A stretch of 64,000 nt of DNA from positions 1,178,001-1,242,000 of the forward strand of contig CADDXC010000001.1 of assembly GCA_902809985.1 (NCBI GenBank). The letters are read 5' to 3'. Source of the DNA: Clostridiaceae bacterium BL-3 (GTDB lineage: Bacteria > Bacillota > Clostridia > Clostridiales > Clostridiaceae). Made by a program: the position numbers and the translations under genes. A model generated the notes under the pieces. It was not told the DNA's origin. It did no database searches and saw nothing but the letters and a program-made list of their open reading frames with translations. Below are positions 16,950 to 25,472 of the stretch, piece by piece. Numbering within the stretch: position 1 is the stretch's first letter; the number at the start of each line of letters is the position of its first letter.

Positions 16950-18500
16950 TTATTTCAGAAGATTTCCTGCTGCTTTTACTCTTATTCTAGTTGCATTTCC
17001 CGGAATATATGCCAGCGGTACGTCATCAATATCTACAATTTCTATAGATTCAGGATCAGCCCCTGCTTTAATTGCCTGTTCAATCGCCATATTTTTGGCT
17101 TCCTTAATAGCCTCTTCACGTCCAATTTTATCCAACATAAATATTTTCTCAACTTGTCCACTTATTTGAGCTATTGCTGCCCCAATGGCGTTCGCCACAT
17201 CAAAATAATAAGGTCTTATAACTTCTGATGCCCCTGATAATTTATCTGGAAGAAGTACACTTCCTCCTCCTACCAATACAACCTTCATATCATTTGCATT
17301 TGTTTTTATCCTATCAATTGCTGATTCTGCCATAATTATCATCCTTTTATATACTTCTTCTGCCATATTTAAGTGAACACCATTTATTTTTTTATCATGA
17401 CCTATTTTAGCCACTCCAAGTAAAGTTGCTATATCCGAAGCAGTAAGTGTATCTCCCCCGAAACACATGGCCTTTTCTGTAAGTTTATATCCAACGCTAT
17501 CAGGTCCAATTGAAACTTTATTACCACTTTTTCGTATAACAGTTCCTCCACCGAGACCTATAGATACAAGATCCGGCATACGGAAATTTGTCCTTACACC
17601 ACCTATTTCAACTGCAGTAGAAGATTCTCTTGGAAATCCATTTACAAGTACGCCAATATCTGTAGTCGTACCTCCTACATCAACAACTAGTGCATTTTTT
17701 TGTTTTGCAAGATAAGAAGCTCCCCTAAGACTATTAGTCGGTCCACAAGCAATAGTAAATATAGGGTATTTCATGGCATAATCTACTGACATAAGTGTAC
17801 CATCATTTTGTCCAATATAAACTTGACAATCTATATTTTCATTTTTAAGTGCTTTTATGAATCCTTTCACTGTAGTTTTTGCCACATCAACTAATGATGC
17901 ATTCAATATATTTGCATTTTCACGTTCTAAAAATCCTATACTGCCTATTTCGGATGACAGTGACACTGGTACATCCGGCATTTCTTCTTTAAAAATTTCT
18001 GCTGCCTTAATTTCATGCTGATTTGACACAGGTGAAAATACAGACGTAATTTCTATAGAATTAACTTTTCCCTTTATTTCACTGGCTATTTTTCTCAAGT
18101 ATTTTTTATCAAGTGTTGAAATTTCATTTCCATTAAATTCAAATCCACCTTTAACTATGTAGCTAAAGTTACCTATCGCTTCTTTAAGCTCCTCAGGCCA
18201 TCCTGTCATTGGTTTTATTGCAGTTGTAGCAGGGTATCCAATTCTTATGATACCAACCTTATTCAATCTTTTGCGTTCGACAATTGCATTGGTACAGTGC
18301 GTAGTTCCAAGCATGGCATATTTTATATCTTCTCTCGGTACACTACTCATTTTCAAAACTTCCAAAAGTGCCTTATATATCCCTGAACTTACATCCAAAG
18401 TAGTTGGGGTTTTTGTTTTTACCACAGGTGTCAGATTTTCATCAAGAATTACTGCATCTGTATTAGTTCCACCAACATCTATACCAATTCTATACTTCAT
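16950..18500 (-). CDS. hydantoinase/oxoprolinase family protein (HyuA-like)
   Basis: About 516 residues, with the N-terminal ASKHA-type phosphate motif IGIDVGGTNTDAVIL, the LGTTHCTNAIVERK segment, a central VVDVGGTTTDIGVLV repeat of the nucleotide-binding fold, and GLGGGTVI. Known relatives hydrolyse cyclic amides such as 5-oxoproline or N-methylhydantoin with ATP. The ATG at 18500 has GGGGGA upstream and is preferred to an upstream in-frame start. It is the last gene of the operon and starts right after the DUF917 stop. No HyuB subunit gene is present, so the partner is probably the DUF917 protein. Confidence 0.88.
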   Translation of the reverse strand: MKYRIGIDVGGTNTDAVILDENLTPVVKTKTPTTLDVSSGIYKALLEVLKMSSVPREDIKYAMLGTTHCTNAIVERKRLNKVGIIRIGYPATTAIKPMTGWPEELKEAIGNFSYIVKGGFEFNGNEISTLDKKYLRKIASEIKGKVNSIEITSVFSPVSNQHEIKAAEIFKEEMPDVPVSLSSEIGSIGFLERENANILNASLVDVAKTTVKGFIKALKNENIDCQVYIGQNDGTLMSVDYAMKYPIFTIACGPTNSLRGASYLAKQKNALVVDVGGTTTDIGVLVNGFPRESSTAVEIGGVRTNFRMPDLVSIGLGGGTVIRKSGNKVSIGPDSVGYKLTEKAMCFGGDTLTASDIATLLGVAKIGHDKKINGVHLNMAEEVYKRMIIMAESAIDRIKTNANDMKVVLVGGGSVLLPDKLSGASEVIRPYYFDVANAIGAAIAQISGQVEKIFMLDKIGREEAIKEAKNMAIEQAIKAGADPESIEIVDIDDVPLAYIPGNATRIRVKAAGNLLK

Positions 18501-18501
18501 T

Positions 18502-19602
18502 TTAAAATTCCCCCATTCTGCTTTTAATTCTCTGCTCAATAGGAACATAGTCTACATCGTAACCAAAATATCTTGGCCCTACAGTCTTAATTCCATCTTT
18601 GGTCCTCCATTTTTCATCGCAAGGTATACAAATTACTATTCCTCTATTTCCATATCTAAGAGTTTCTGTTGTTATAGCATGTCCTGTTTCAATATCAAGT
18701 ACCACAATAAGATCTGGAGCCGTAGCCAGTATTTCTCCCTCATTAGTTTGTACTATTAAATTTTCATTTTGGAACTCTATTTTAATGGATTTCCCCTTAT
18801 ACTCGTCGATGCCCGTCATTTTACTTTCTCCACGTACAAATCCACCGTCTGTTTTTCTCAATATGTCACATACCTTGCCTTTGAATAATTCAAATCCTCC
18901 ACTTACCTTAAGCACTGCATCAACAGGATTTGTATTTTTATTTTTTGCTATTCTTATTGCACGTCCAACTTCTTCAGTTTTAGTTACAATTCCCCTAATT
19001 GAAGTTTTTTTAACTTGAGATCCAGTCATAGTGTAGCTTGCCATCATTGTCGATCCACCCGATGCTACAGTTACAGCCCTAGCTAAAGTTTCACTCCACT
19101 TATTGCTTACAGTATTAAACATTGTGGCATTTCCCTTTTCATCACACACTACCAGAGGAGTTGATTTTACTCCGCCAAGGCTAAAAGTTACCATTTGAAT
19201 TTCCGGAAAAGCCCTTCCCATCCCGTCTCCATCCACAATGGGCATTCCCAATGTTGCTGCTACTGCAAAAGGTATCATAGAATTGAGTCCCCCCGCCTCA
19301 AATGGTATTGTAGCAAAAATTTCTTTGCCAAGATAATCTTTTAAAAGTGAAAAAGCATTTATGGCTTCTTTGCCATTAGGAATTTTCTCAATTAAAATAG
19401 TTGGCGCTCCCATCATATTAGTTGGTACAACAATTGCATCATCTGGCACTTCATCTACATCAAGCATTGTGACTTCTCCATGAGTCTTAATGGCATCGAT
19501 AGCCATAAGTTTACCAACATATGGGTCTCCACCGCCTCCTGTACCATACACTGCAGCTCCTGCCGCTATATCTTCAATTTCCTTGACGCCTATTTTTCTC
19601 AT
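18502..19602 (-). CDS. DUF917 family protein
   Basis: About 366 residues. The start MRKIGVKEIEDIAAGAAVYGTGGGGDP and the central GDGMGRAFPEIQM segment fit the DUF917 family, which is commonly encoded beside HyuA-like proteins and nucleobase/hydantoin permeases. The ATG at 19602 is chosen because GGGAG lies just upstream. The biochemical role is unproven; its repeated pairing with HyuA-like ATPases suggests the two form one enzyme. Its stop codon abuts the next gene. Confidence 0.85.
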   Translation of the reverse strand: MRKIGVKEIEDIAAGAAVYGTGGGGDPYVGKLMAIDAIKTHGEVTMLDVDEVPDDAIVVPTNMMGAPTILIEKIPNGKEAINAFSLLKDYLGKEIFATIPFEAGGLNSMIPFAVAATLGMPIVDGDGMGRAFPEIQMVTFSLGGVKSTPLVVCDEKGNATMFNTVSNKWSETLARAVTVASGGSTMMASYTMTGSQVKKTSIRGIVTKTEEVGRAIRIAKNKNTNPVDAVLKVSGGFELFKGKVCDILRKTDGGFVRGESKMTGIDEYKGKSIKIEFQNENLIVQTNEGEILATAPDLIVVLDIETGHAITTETLRYGNRGIVICIPCDEKWRTKDGIKTVGPRYFGYDVDYVPIEQRIKSRMGEF

Positions 19603-19606
19603 ACCT

Positions 19607-19888
19607 TTACTCCCTTTCATCTATCAATTGAACTAATTTATTTGATACATCATTAAGCATCTGTTCAAATGCTGTATTGTCACTCATACACAACAATTTT
19701 TCTCTATTTATAATGTTGGCTATTTCAACTAATTTTTTATCTTTGACAAGATCCAATTCATCAAATAGTTCAATTATCTTTTGAGCCGTATCAATAAGTC
19801 TAAGTGAGCCATATATTTTAGGTTCATCTATACACCCAACTGCACTTGAAACAATATAAGCAAGTAATTGAATCAGCTTTTCACTCAT
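19607..19888 (-). CDS. small helical protein of the hydantoin-type operon (possibly DUF6092)
   Basis: The product is about 93 residues from ATG 19888 (GGGAGG upstream): MSEKLIQLLAYIVSSAVGCIDEP..., all helix, no membrane anchor. It overlaps the nitroreductase stop by four bases and lies just before the DUF917 gene, so it is translationally coupled into the operon. No enzymatic motif is visible; a helper or subunit role is a guess. Confidence 0.7.
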   Translation of the reverse strand: MSEKLIQLLAYIVSSAVGCIDEPKIYGSLRLIDTAQKIIELFDELDLVKDKKLVEIANIINREKLLCMSDNTAFEQMLNDVSNKLVQLIDERE

Positions 19889-20421
19889 ATTTTTTCCTCC
19901 CACTTGTTATAGAAAACAACATCTTCTAACTTTTTTTTGGGAGGCGATTTAGGCTCATTTTGAGGATATCCAATACTTATTATCAAGTCTGGTGATATAT
20001 AATCAGGAAGTTTTAATATTTTTCTAACCGCCTCACCATTAAAAGACTTGACTGGGCATGTTCCCCATCCTCTCTCTGTGGCTAGAAGAATAATATTTTC
20101 CGATGCCATAGAAACATCCATTATTGCCATCTCATCACTTCCCAATTTTCCTCCCCTATCATATGCTAGCTTTCTATTAGAACAAACTACGATTATACAT
20201 GGTGGTTTTCCAATTAATCCCGGGCTAAAAGGAAAGATCTTATTTAATTGTTTTATATCATCTATAATTCCAAACAGCCATGACTGAATGTTACTGCCAG
20301 AGGGAGCTGTAACAGCCCCTTCAAGCAATTTCATAACTTCAGATCTGGCAATAGCCTTTTTGGAGAATGCTCTGATGCTTCTCCTTTTTTTCATAATATT
20401 TAATAATGTACTATCCGCCAT
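19885..20421 (-). CDS. nitroreductase-family flavoprotein
   Basis: The 178-residue protein has the nitroreductase FMN-binding pattern: KKRRSIRAFSKKAI at the N-terminus, TAPSGSNIQSWLFGII, a central ASENIILLATERGWGTCPVKSF and ISIGYPQNEPKSPPKK at the end. Such enzymes use FMN and NAD(P)H to reduce nitro, quinone, enone or pyrimidine-type rings. In this operon a ring-reducing step before ring opening is plausible but inferred. GGAGGG precedes the ATG. Confidence 0.85.
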   Translation of the reverse strand: MADSTLLNIMKKRRSIRAFSKKAIARSEVMKLLEGAVTAPSGSNIQSWLFGIIDDIKQLNKIFPFSPGLIGKPPCIIVVCSNRKLAYDRGGKLGSDEMAIMDVSMASENIILLATERGWGTCPVKSFNGEAVRKILKLPDYISPDLIISIGYPQNEPKSPPKKKLEDVVFYNKWEEKI

Positions 20422-20455
20422 ATTTTCCCTCCTAGATATTTTTATCCGAATATTG

Positions 20456-21193
20456 CTATTTATTTAGGATATTCCATATACTACGTGATTTTTTTGGAGA
20501 TCTCGGATATGACATTCTGCTATGACTTAAGCCGAGCAATACTAAAGATTCCAGATATCTAACCGACACAGATACTGGATATATTACAGGTACATCATAT
20601 CTTTTATCATGCAATAACCCCATTAACTTTTCACTAACCCCTATCATACCGGTACAGCCCAGTATTAAAAGTTGTGCATTATATTTTTCTACAGCTTCAA
20701 TTGCCAATTTAAATAAAGATTGTATTAGGCGATCTTTCTCACCTAATTCTAAAACTGGAATGTTAACAGCCTTAACTGATGCAAGCTTTGCTGCAACTCC
20801 TGCATCATAAGCTATTCTCTCAATAATGGGAACAACACCATCTGTAACAGTAATTACTGAAAACCTAGTTGAAAGATCTGCAGCACATAACATAGATGTT
20901 CTACATGGACCAACTACAGGAATATCAACCAGCTCACGTAATGCATCCAATCCAGGATCTCCCATACAACTGACAAATATACCATCATACCCTTGTTTAG
21001 CGGCGTCCAATCCAACTTTAATAATACCAGGCGCAGCTAATGCTTCATCAAAAGAGCATTCAATTGACTCTGTTCCATAGGGAACCCTTTCAACATCAAT
21101 TTGTACTTTAGAAGATGCAAAGCCTTGTGCTTCAGCAATAGATTTTTTTTCGAAATCTTCATCTGTAATAGGACTTATATATTTGATTTTCAT
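20456..21193 (-). CDS. Asp/Glu/hydantoin racemase family protein
   Basis: The 245-residue protein has the two catalytic cysteines of the family: Cys76 in FVSCMGDPGLDALRE and Cys180 in LLILGCTGM, with the PVVGPCRTSM segment between. Family members racemise hydantoins, aspartate or glutamate, or isomerise maleate. Its position between the permease and the nitroreductase makes a hydantoin-like substrate likely. Cytoplasmic; normal length. Confidence 0.85.
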   Translation of the reverse strand: MKIKYISPITDEDFEKKSIAEAQGFASSKVQIDVERVPYGTESIECSFDEALAAPGIIKVGLDAAKQGYDGIFVSCMGDPGLDALRELVDIPVVGPCRTSMLCAADLSTRFSVITVTDGVVPIIERIAYDAGVAAKLASVKAVNIPVLELGEKDRLIQSLFKLAIEAVEKYNAQLLILGCTGMIGVSEKLMGLLHDKRYDVPVIYPVSVSVRYLESLVLLGLSHSRMSYPRSPKKSRSIWNILNK

Positions 21194-21266
21194 ATTTGTA
21201 TAATCATTCCTTTCGTTTCACTAATTTCAAACCAGAATTACTGACTTGCGGCATATATTTCAATAT

Positions 21267-22592
21267 TTAACCAATATACTTATCTGTCTGAGCAAATTTA
21301 GCATTAGTCTGGCCTTTGAAAGCAGCATAAATTTTCATTAAAACATAGTATGTTACCACAGCTGTGATGATAGAATTTAAGGATGAAATTCCCTGCTTAA
21401 CAAAATACCCTACCATAAATGCACATAGCCATGATATTATTGTTATTGGATTCCATGATTCACAAGAATCAGGCAAATTTCCATTTTGTCTCGCTTCATC
21501 CAAAACAGTTCTATCCCTTTTTAATATAAAGTAATCCACTACCATAATTCCTGCAATTGGAGGTACAAATACACCTAAAAATGTCAGATAGGCGACAAAA
21601 TAATTCATTATTCCAATGGCAGATAACAAAGTACCAAATATGCCAATTACTACAGTTATAGTACTTCTATTAAATTTTTTCTTAAATATGGTGCTAAGTA
21701 CAGTAGTCAAGCCCAAACTTGAAGAGTATAAATTTATATCATTTATTTTTACAGTTGAGAAAATTACAATTGCAACACCTAACCATCCAGATAAAGAATA
21801 CATTATTGTCATTATGTCACTGGATTTAACAACATGAGCCATTAGAACTGCAATCATGCACATACTAAGTTCTCCAACAAATGTGCTAATTAGTATCATC
21901 CAGAATACTTGTTTACTATTTGAAAGGAATCGACATATATCAGGGGTCATAACTGCTCCAACAATAAAACCACCTGCCACCATAGTAGTTCCAACTGAAA
22001 GTGACATAGAAGGGCCAGGCTGCGTTGAAGTTAAAAGTGTTGATATATTTGTGTTGCTTAACATTTTAACTGTTGCTATTCCTACAGCCAGTAAAAATAA
22101 CGGAAGCGCAATATTAGCAGTATAACTCAACATTTTAAATCCATAAACTACTATGGCAACAATTGAAAGGCCGGTAATAATTGCCCATATTTGAGCATTA
22201 AAAATCTTAGTAGCATTAAACATTCCTTCCGCACATACAGAATTTTGTACTCCAAACCATCCTATACATCCTATAGCTATAATCAATCCAACTATTGTAG
22301 AGCCTAAATTTCCAAAACCTGACCACTTTGACAATAAGCTTGTTGACAATCCTTCTCTAGCAGCTATAATTCCCAATGCAACGCCAACTATTTGTAAAAT
22401 TACACTTCCAAGCAAAACTGACAATAGTGCTTTGTTAAATGTCATGCCATATCCCAATGATGCACCAAGCATTAACTGTGATACACAAGCAAAGCCCCCT
22501 AATCTGACTACAGTTACCTGCCAAAAATTTTGTTTTGCAGTTTTTGGAACACGCTCTAGAGAATAATCATCTTTAGTTTCTCTGTTACTCAT
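21267..22592 (-). CDS. NCS1-family nucleobase/hydantoin permease (CodB-like)
   Basis: The 441-residue integral membrane protein has about 12 hydrophobic segments and typical NCS1 features: the LGGFACVSQLMLGASLGYGM start, GCIGWFGVQNSVCAEGM in helix 3 and GAVMTPDICRFLSNSK in the middle. NCS1 carriers import cytosine, allantoin, hydantoins or purines with H+ or Na+. It is the first gene of the six-gene operon; AGGAGGAGG precedes the ATG. The promoter must lie in the AT-rich stretch 22.6-22.8 kb. Confidence 0.9.
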   Translation of the reverse strand: MSNRETKDDYSLERVPKTAKQNFWQVTVVRLGGFACVSQLMLGASLGYGMTFNKALLSVLLGSVILQIVGVALGIIAAREGLSTSLLSKWSGFGNLGSTIVGLIIAIGCIGWFGVQNSVCAEGMFNATKIFNAQIWAIITGLSIVAIVVYGFKMLSYTANIALPLFLLAVGIATVKMLSNTNISTLLTSTQPGPSMSLSVGTTMVAGGFIVGAVMTPDICRFLSNSKQVFWMILISTFVGELSMCMIAVLMAHVVKSSDIMTIMYSLSGWLGVAIVIFSTVKINDINLYSSSLGLTTVLSTIFKKKFNRSTITVVIGIFGTLLSAIGIMNYFVAYLTFLGVFVPPIAGIMVVDYFILKRDRTVLDEARQNGNLPDSCESWNPITIISWLCAFMVGYFVKQGISSLNSIITAVVTYYVLMKIYAAFKGQTNAKFAQTDKYIG

Positions 22593-23017
22593 ATTTGTCC
22601 TCCTCCTGTTTTAATAATTTCAATATTTGATTACTTATAACATTGTGCCTAAATTAGTTTTTTTGTGGTATTATAATTATAATAATTTAACCTGTAGTTA
22701 ATTAACTCACAGTGAATATGGTATTAATTTATATTATAAAGCTATTTATCAATTTGTCAATAATTTAATCAAATTTGTTATTAAATATCAATTTAATGAT
22801 TATTTTATTATTGAAATCGTTAATAATTAAAATATAAATTATAAAACTGTCTATTTGATAAAGCTATTTCTTATACTAATAAAAACAAATATATCTTTAT
22901 ATATAAAAAAAGTTGAGAATTATTGTTTCTCAACTTTTTTATACATATACCAAGAACTAATGGACCAATTTTTTATTTTGGAAATAATTGATCAGGCATA
23001 TTCAATTATAAAAAATT
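22593..23017. other. intergenic region: operon promoter area and terminator
   Basis: No gene is visible in these 425 bases. 22600-22850 is very AT-rich and should hold the promoter of the permease operon. 22906-22940 is a strong terminator hairpin. I see no clear operator for the XRE-cupin regulator. Confidence 0.5.
22906..22940. terminator. bidirectional intrinsic terminator
   Basis: AAAAAAGTTGAGAA and TTCTCAACTTTTTT form a near-perfect 14-bp stem with a short loop and A/T runs on both sides. It lies downstream of the HAD-Nudix gene on the minus strand. Confidence 0.8.
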
Positions 23018-24262
23018 CTAACGTATATATGAAACTTTTTCTTTCTGCAGGGCATCTTTAAGCCACATTGGGTGCATGGGCAAAAGATTTTTTGGTAAAC
23101 GGTCAAAATCAAAATAATCTACATCCAATGTTTCTTCTCCACTTTTAATTAAATTGCCCCCCACAACTTCACATTCAAAACAGGTTGTAATAAAATGGTC
23201 TATCTTGCCACTTGGATATGAAAAAACTTGTGAAAGGGGGTTTGAATAAACTCCAATTAATCTATTGACCTTAACTTTCAAACCGGTTTCCTCCATAATT
23301 TCTCTGATAATTGCTTCTTCTACGGTTTCTCCAGGTTCAACATGTCCTGAAGGAATACCCCACAATCCATTATCCACACGTTTCATCAGAAGAACTTTTT
23401 TATGCCTGTCAAATATGATGCCTGCAACTCCTGCTTTAACACCATCATTAGGCCAGGGAAAAGAAGGTGAAGCCCACTTTTTCACAGCTAAATTATCATC
23501 AAATAATCCCTTTAAATTTGAAATAACAGCATCGGGATTACGAAAATCCCTGGCAGATGGAAAGCTATTTGTCTTTTTATTCGATACTAGAATGGCTTGT
23601 ATTCCCATCTGATGTGCTCCTAAGATATCGCTATATGAATTGTCACCTATCATTACTGCCCTAGAAGGTACTTTTAAATCCTCAAGAGCTTTCTTAAACA
23701 TATAGGGATAGGGTTTTCCTATAATTACAGGCTTTTTTTCTGATGCTACCTCAACTGCTTTCACAATTGCCCCAACTGCCGGTAAAAGGCCTTCTGTACC
23801 TGGAAAATTTCTATCATTGTTTGTCCCAATAAATTTTGCACCATTATCAATTAATTGCACTGCTTTTTTAATATCACGAAGACGCAATTTATCATCCCAG
23901 CCCACTACAACTGCTTCTGCATTCATCGTATCATCAATTAAAATTCCGGCTTGTTTACACTCCCACTTTGAATTTTCATCTCCAAGGACAAATACAGTCT
24001 TTATATTTTTCTTCTTCAAGTATTGAGCTGTAACCCAACTTGCTGTAATTACTTCTTCACTATGTGCCTCTATGCCAATTTTATTTAAACGTTTCACCAT
24101 TTTTTCCCGCGTTGTGCAGGGGTTATTTGTTAAAAATCTAATCGCTTTTCTATTTCTTCGAAGAAGTTCAAGGCATTCTACTGCCCCTGGAAGAGGATTG
24201 CCTTCTATATAGATAACTCCATCTAGATCAAATAAAAATACATCAAATTCATCAGCTGCCAT
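23018..24262 (-). CDS. HAD-family (NagD-like) phosphatase fused to a Nudix hydrolase
   Basis: Residues 5-255 are a HAD-IIA domain: nucleophile motif FLFDLDGVIY (Asp12, Asp14), FLTNNPCTTR with motif II, and MIGDNSYSDILGAHQMG as the acidic motif. Residues about 275-410 are a Nudix domain with a complete box from Gly306 (GHVEPGETVEEAIIREIMEE). Each half is of normal length, so this is a true two-domain fusion in one frame. A phosphatase plus a nucleoside-diphosphate-X hydrolase suggests two successive steps on a nucleotide or sugar phosphate; substrate unknown. AAAGGAG precedes the ATG. Confidence 0.88.
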   Translation of the reverse strand: MAADEFDVFLFDLDGVIYIEGNPLPGAVECLELLRRNRKAIRFLTNNPCTTREKMVKRLNKIGIEAHSEEVITASWVTAQYLKKKNIKTVFVLGDENSKWECKQAGILIDDTMNAEAVVVGWDDKLRLRDIKKAVQLIDNGAKFIGTNNDRNFPGTEGLLPAVGAIVKAVEVASEKKPVIIGKPYPYMFKKALEDLKVPSRAVMIGDNSYSDILGAHQMGIQAILVSNKKTNSFPSARDFRNPDAVISNLKGLFDDNLAVKKWASPSFPWPNDGVKAGVAGIIFDRHKKVLLMKRVDNGLWGIPSGHVEPGETVEEAIIREIMEETGLKVKVNRLIGVYSNPLSQVFSYPSGKIDHFITTCFECEVVGGNLIKSGEETLDVDYFDFDRLPKNLLPMHPMWLKDALQKEKVSYIR

Positions 24263-24537
24263 GTACTCTCTCTCCTTTAATTTTATTCAGTAACGTTTTC
24301 AACTATATAAAAGTAGCATTTCTATTGTATATACTGTATTTATTTCATATTAGAAAAATATCAACGGGTTTTACCTTTAAATTATATCATAGACATCACA
24401 TGTCATTTTCTTCTTCATCTAATTTTTTTGATATTTTTTTCTACTACTAATTTTTTACACCCTACAGATCATTTCATGAAATTTCGAATAAAAAACTCCC
24501 TTAAGTAAAAGCTATGTTAATGAATGGAGGTGTCTTT

Positions 24538-24702
24538 ATGTCAAAATCAATACATGATAAAACTAAGGATATAAAACAAAAAAAAGGTAAAAATACTCAG
24601 CCTATAGGTAACAGTGACTTTGAATCAAAAACACGCTGGAAAGTTTACAGCAGTAAAAAGGGATATCAGATTTGTGGAAGGGATACTCATTCTGAACAGT
24701 AA
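24538..24702 (+). CDS. small basic protein of unknown function
   Basis: A 54-residue, lysine-rich, hydrophilic protein (MSKSIHDKTKDIKQKKGKN...) with no membrane segment. ATG at 24538 has GGAGGTG nine bases upstream; an earlier in-frame ATG at 24514 has no such site. It lies 59 bases before the secreted repeat-protein gene on the same strand. No family recognised. Confidence 0.55.
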   Translation: MSKSIHDKTKDIKQKKGKNTQPIGNSDFESKTRWKVYSSKKGYQICGRDTHSEQ

Positions 24703-24761
24703 TTTTCATGAGAAAGCTCCACCTAAATCTAACAATCACTTAATTTGAGGAGGTAGATAAA

Positions 24762-25376
24762 ATGCCAAAAAGAACTACTAAAATAATTGCCGGGTTAATT
24801 ACTTTAATTTTGTTAAATATCAGCCCTGTAATGGTTCATGCCCTGTCACCCGACAATGTGCCCATAACAAGTCAGACCGTTTTGAAAAGCAATAAAAATC
24901 ATAAACATCCTGATTATAAATTTCGTCTTGATAAACTAGTAAAAGATGGTATAATAACAAAAGATCAGGAAAACATAGTACTGAATTCAATAAAACATGA
25001 TGATTTCCGAAAATTTATGAAAGAGAAACATAAATGCTCTAAAAATAAATTAGATGTTCTAGTTAAAAATGGTACGATAACCAAGAAGCAAAAATCAGCC
25101 ATACAAAAGTTATTTTCCTCTTCCAGAAAACAGGGAAAAAATTTCAAAAATTATTTTAACAATGGGTTGAATGAATTAGTAACTAAGGGAACTTTAAATA
25201 AAGAGCAAAAAAATGCTGTACAAAATTTATTTATTTCCTGTAGAAAAGAACACATAAAAAATATGACTGAATTTTTCAGGAATAGATTGGATACTTTAGT
25301 AAGCAAAGGTACAATTACTAAAATACAAGAAAAATCCATAATAAAGAGTTTGACAGATTTTAGGCATACTTCATAG
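24762..25376 (+). CDS. secreted protein with four internal helical repeats
   Basis: The 204-residue product begins with a signal peptide (basic MPKRTTK, hydrophobic IIAGLITLILLNISPVMV, then HALS as probable cleavage region). The mature part is four repeats of about 35-45 residues built on the pattern LDxLVxxGTITKxQxxAI: LDKLVKDGIITKDQ, LDVLVKNGTITKKQ, LNELVTKGTLNKEQ and LDTLVSKGTITKIQ. No Cys pairs or catalytic motif. GGAGG precedes the ATG. Function unknown. Confidence 0.75.
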   Translation: MPKRTTKIIAGLITLILLNISPVMVHALSPDNVPITSQTVLKSNKNHKHPDYKFRLDKLVKDGIITKDQENIVLNSIKHDDFRKFMKEKHKCSKNKLDVLVKNGTITKKQKSAIQKLFSSSRKQGKNFKNYFNNGLNELVTKGTLNKEQKNAVQNLFISCRKEHIKNMTEFFRNRLDTLVSKGTITKIQEKSIIKSLTDFRHTS

Positions 25377-25411
25377 CTTTGTCCATAAATATATTTAATT
25401 TAAAATTTCAC

Positions 25412-25445
25412 ATGTTATTGCTGCTCGGCGAGGCAGCAATAACAT
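25412..25445. terminator. stem-loop between convergent genes
   Basis: ATGTTATTGCTGC pairs perfectly with GCAGCAATAACAT around a short GC-rich loop. It lies between the ends of the secreted repeat-protein gene and the sigma/anti-sigma fusion gene, as a shared terminator would, although neither side has a long T-run. Confidence 0.6.
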
Positions 25446-25472
25446 ATGGATACCTCAGAATGCAGACTTAAA

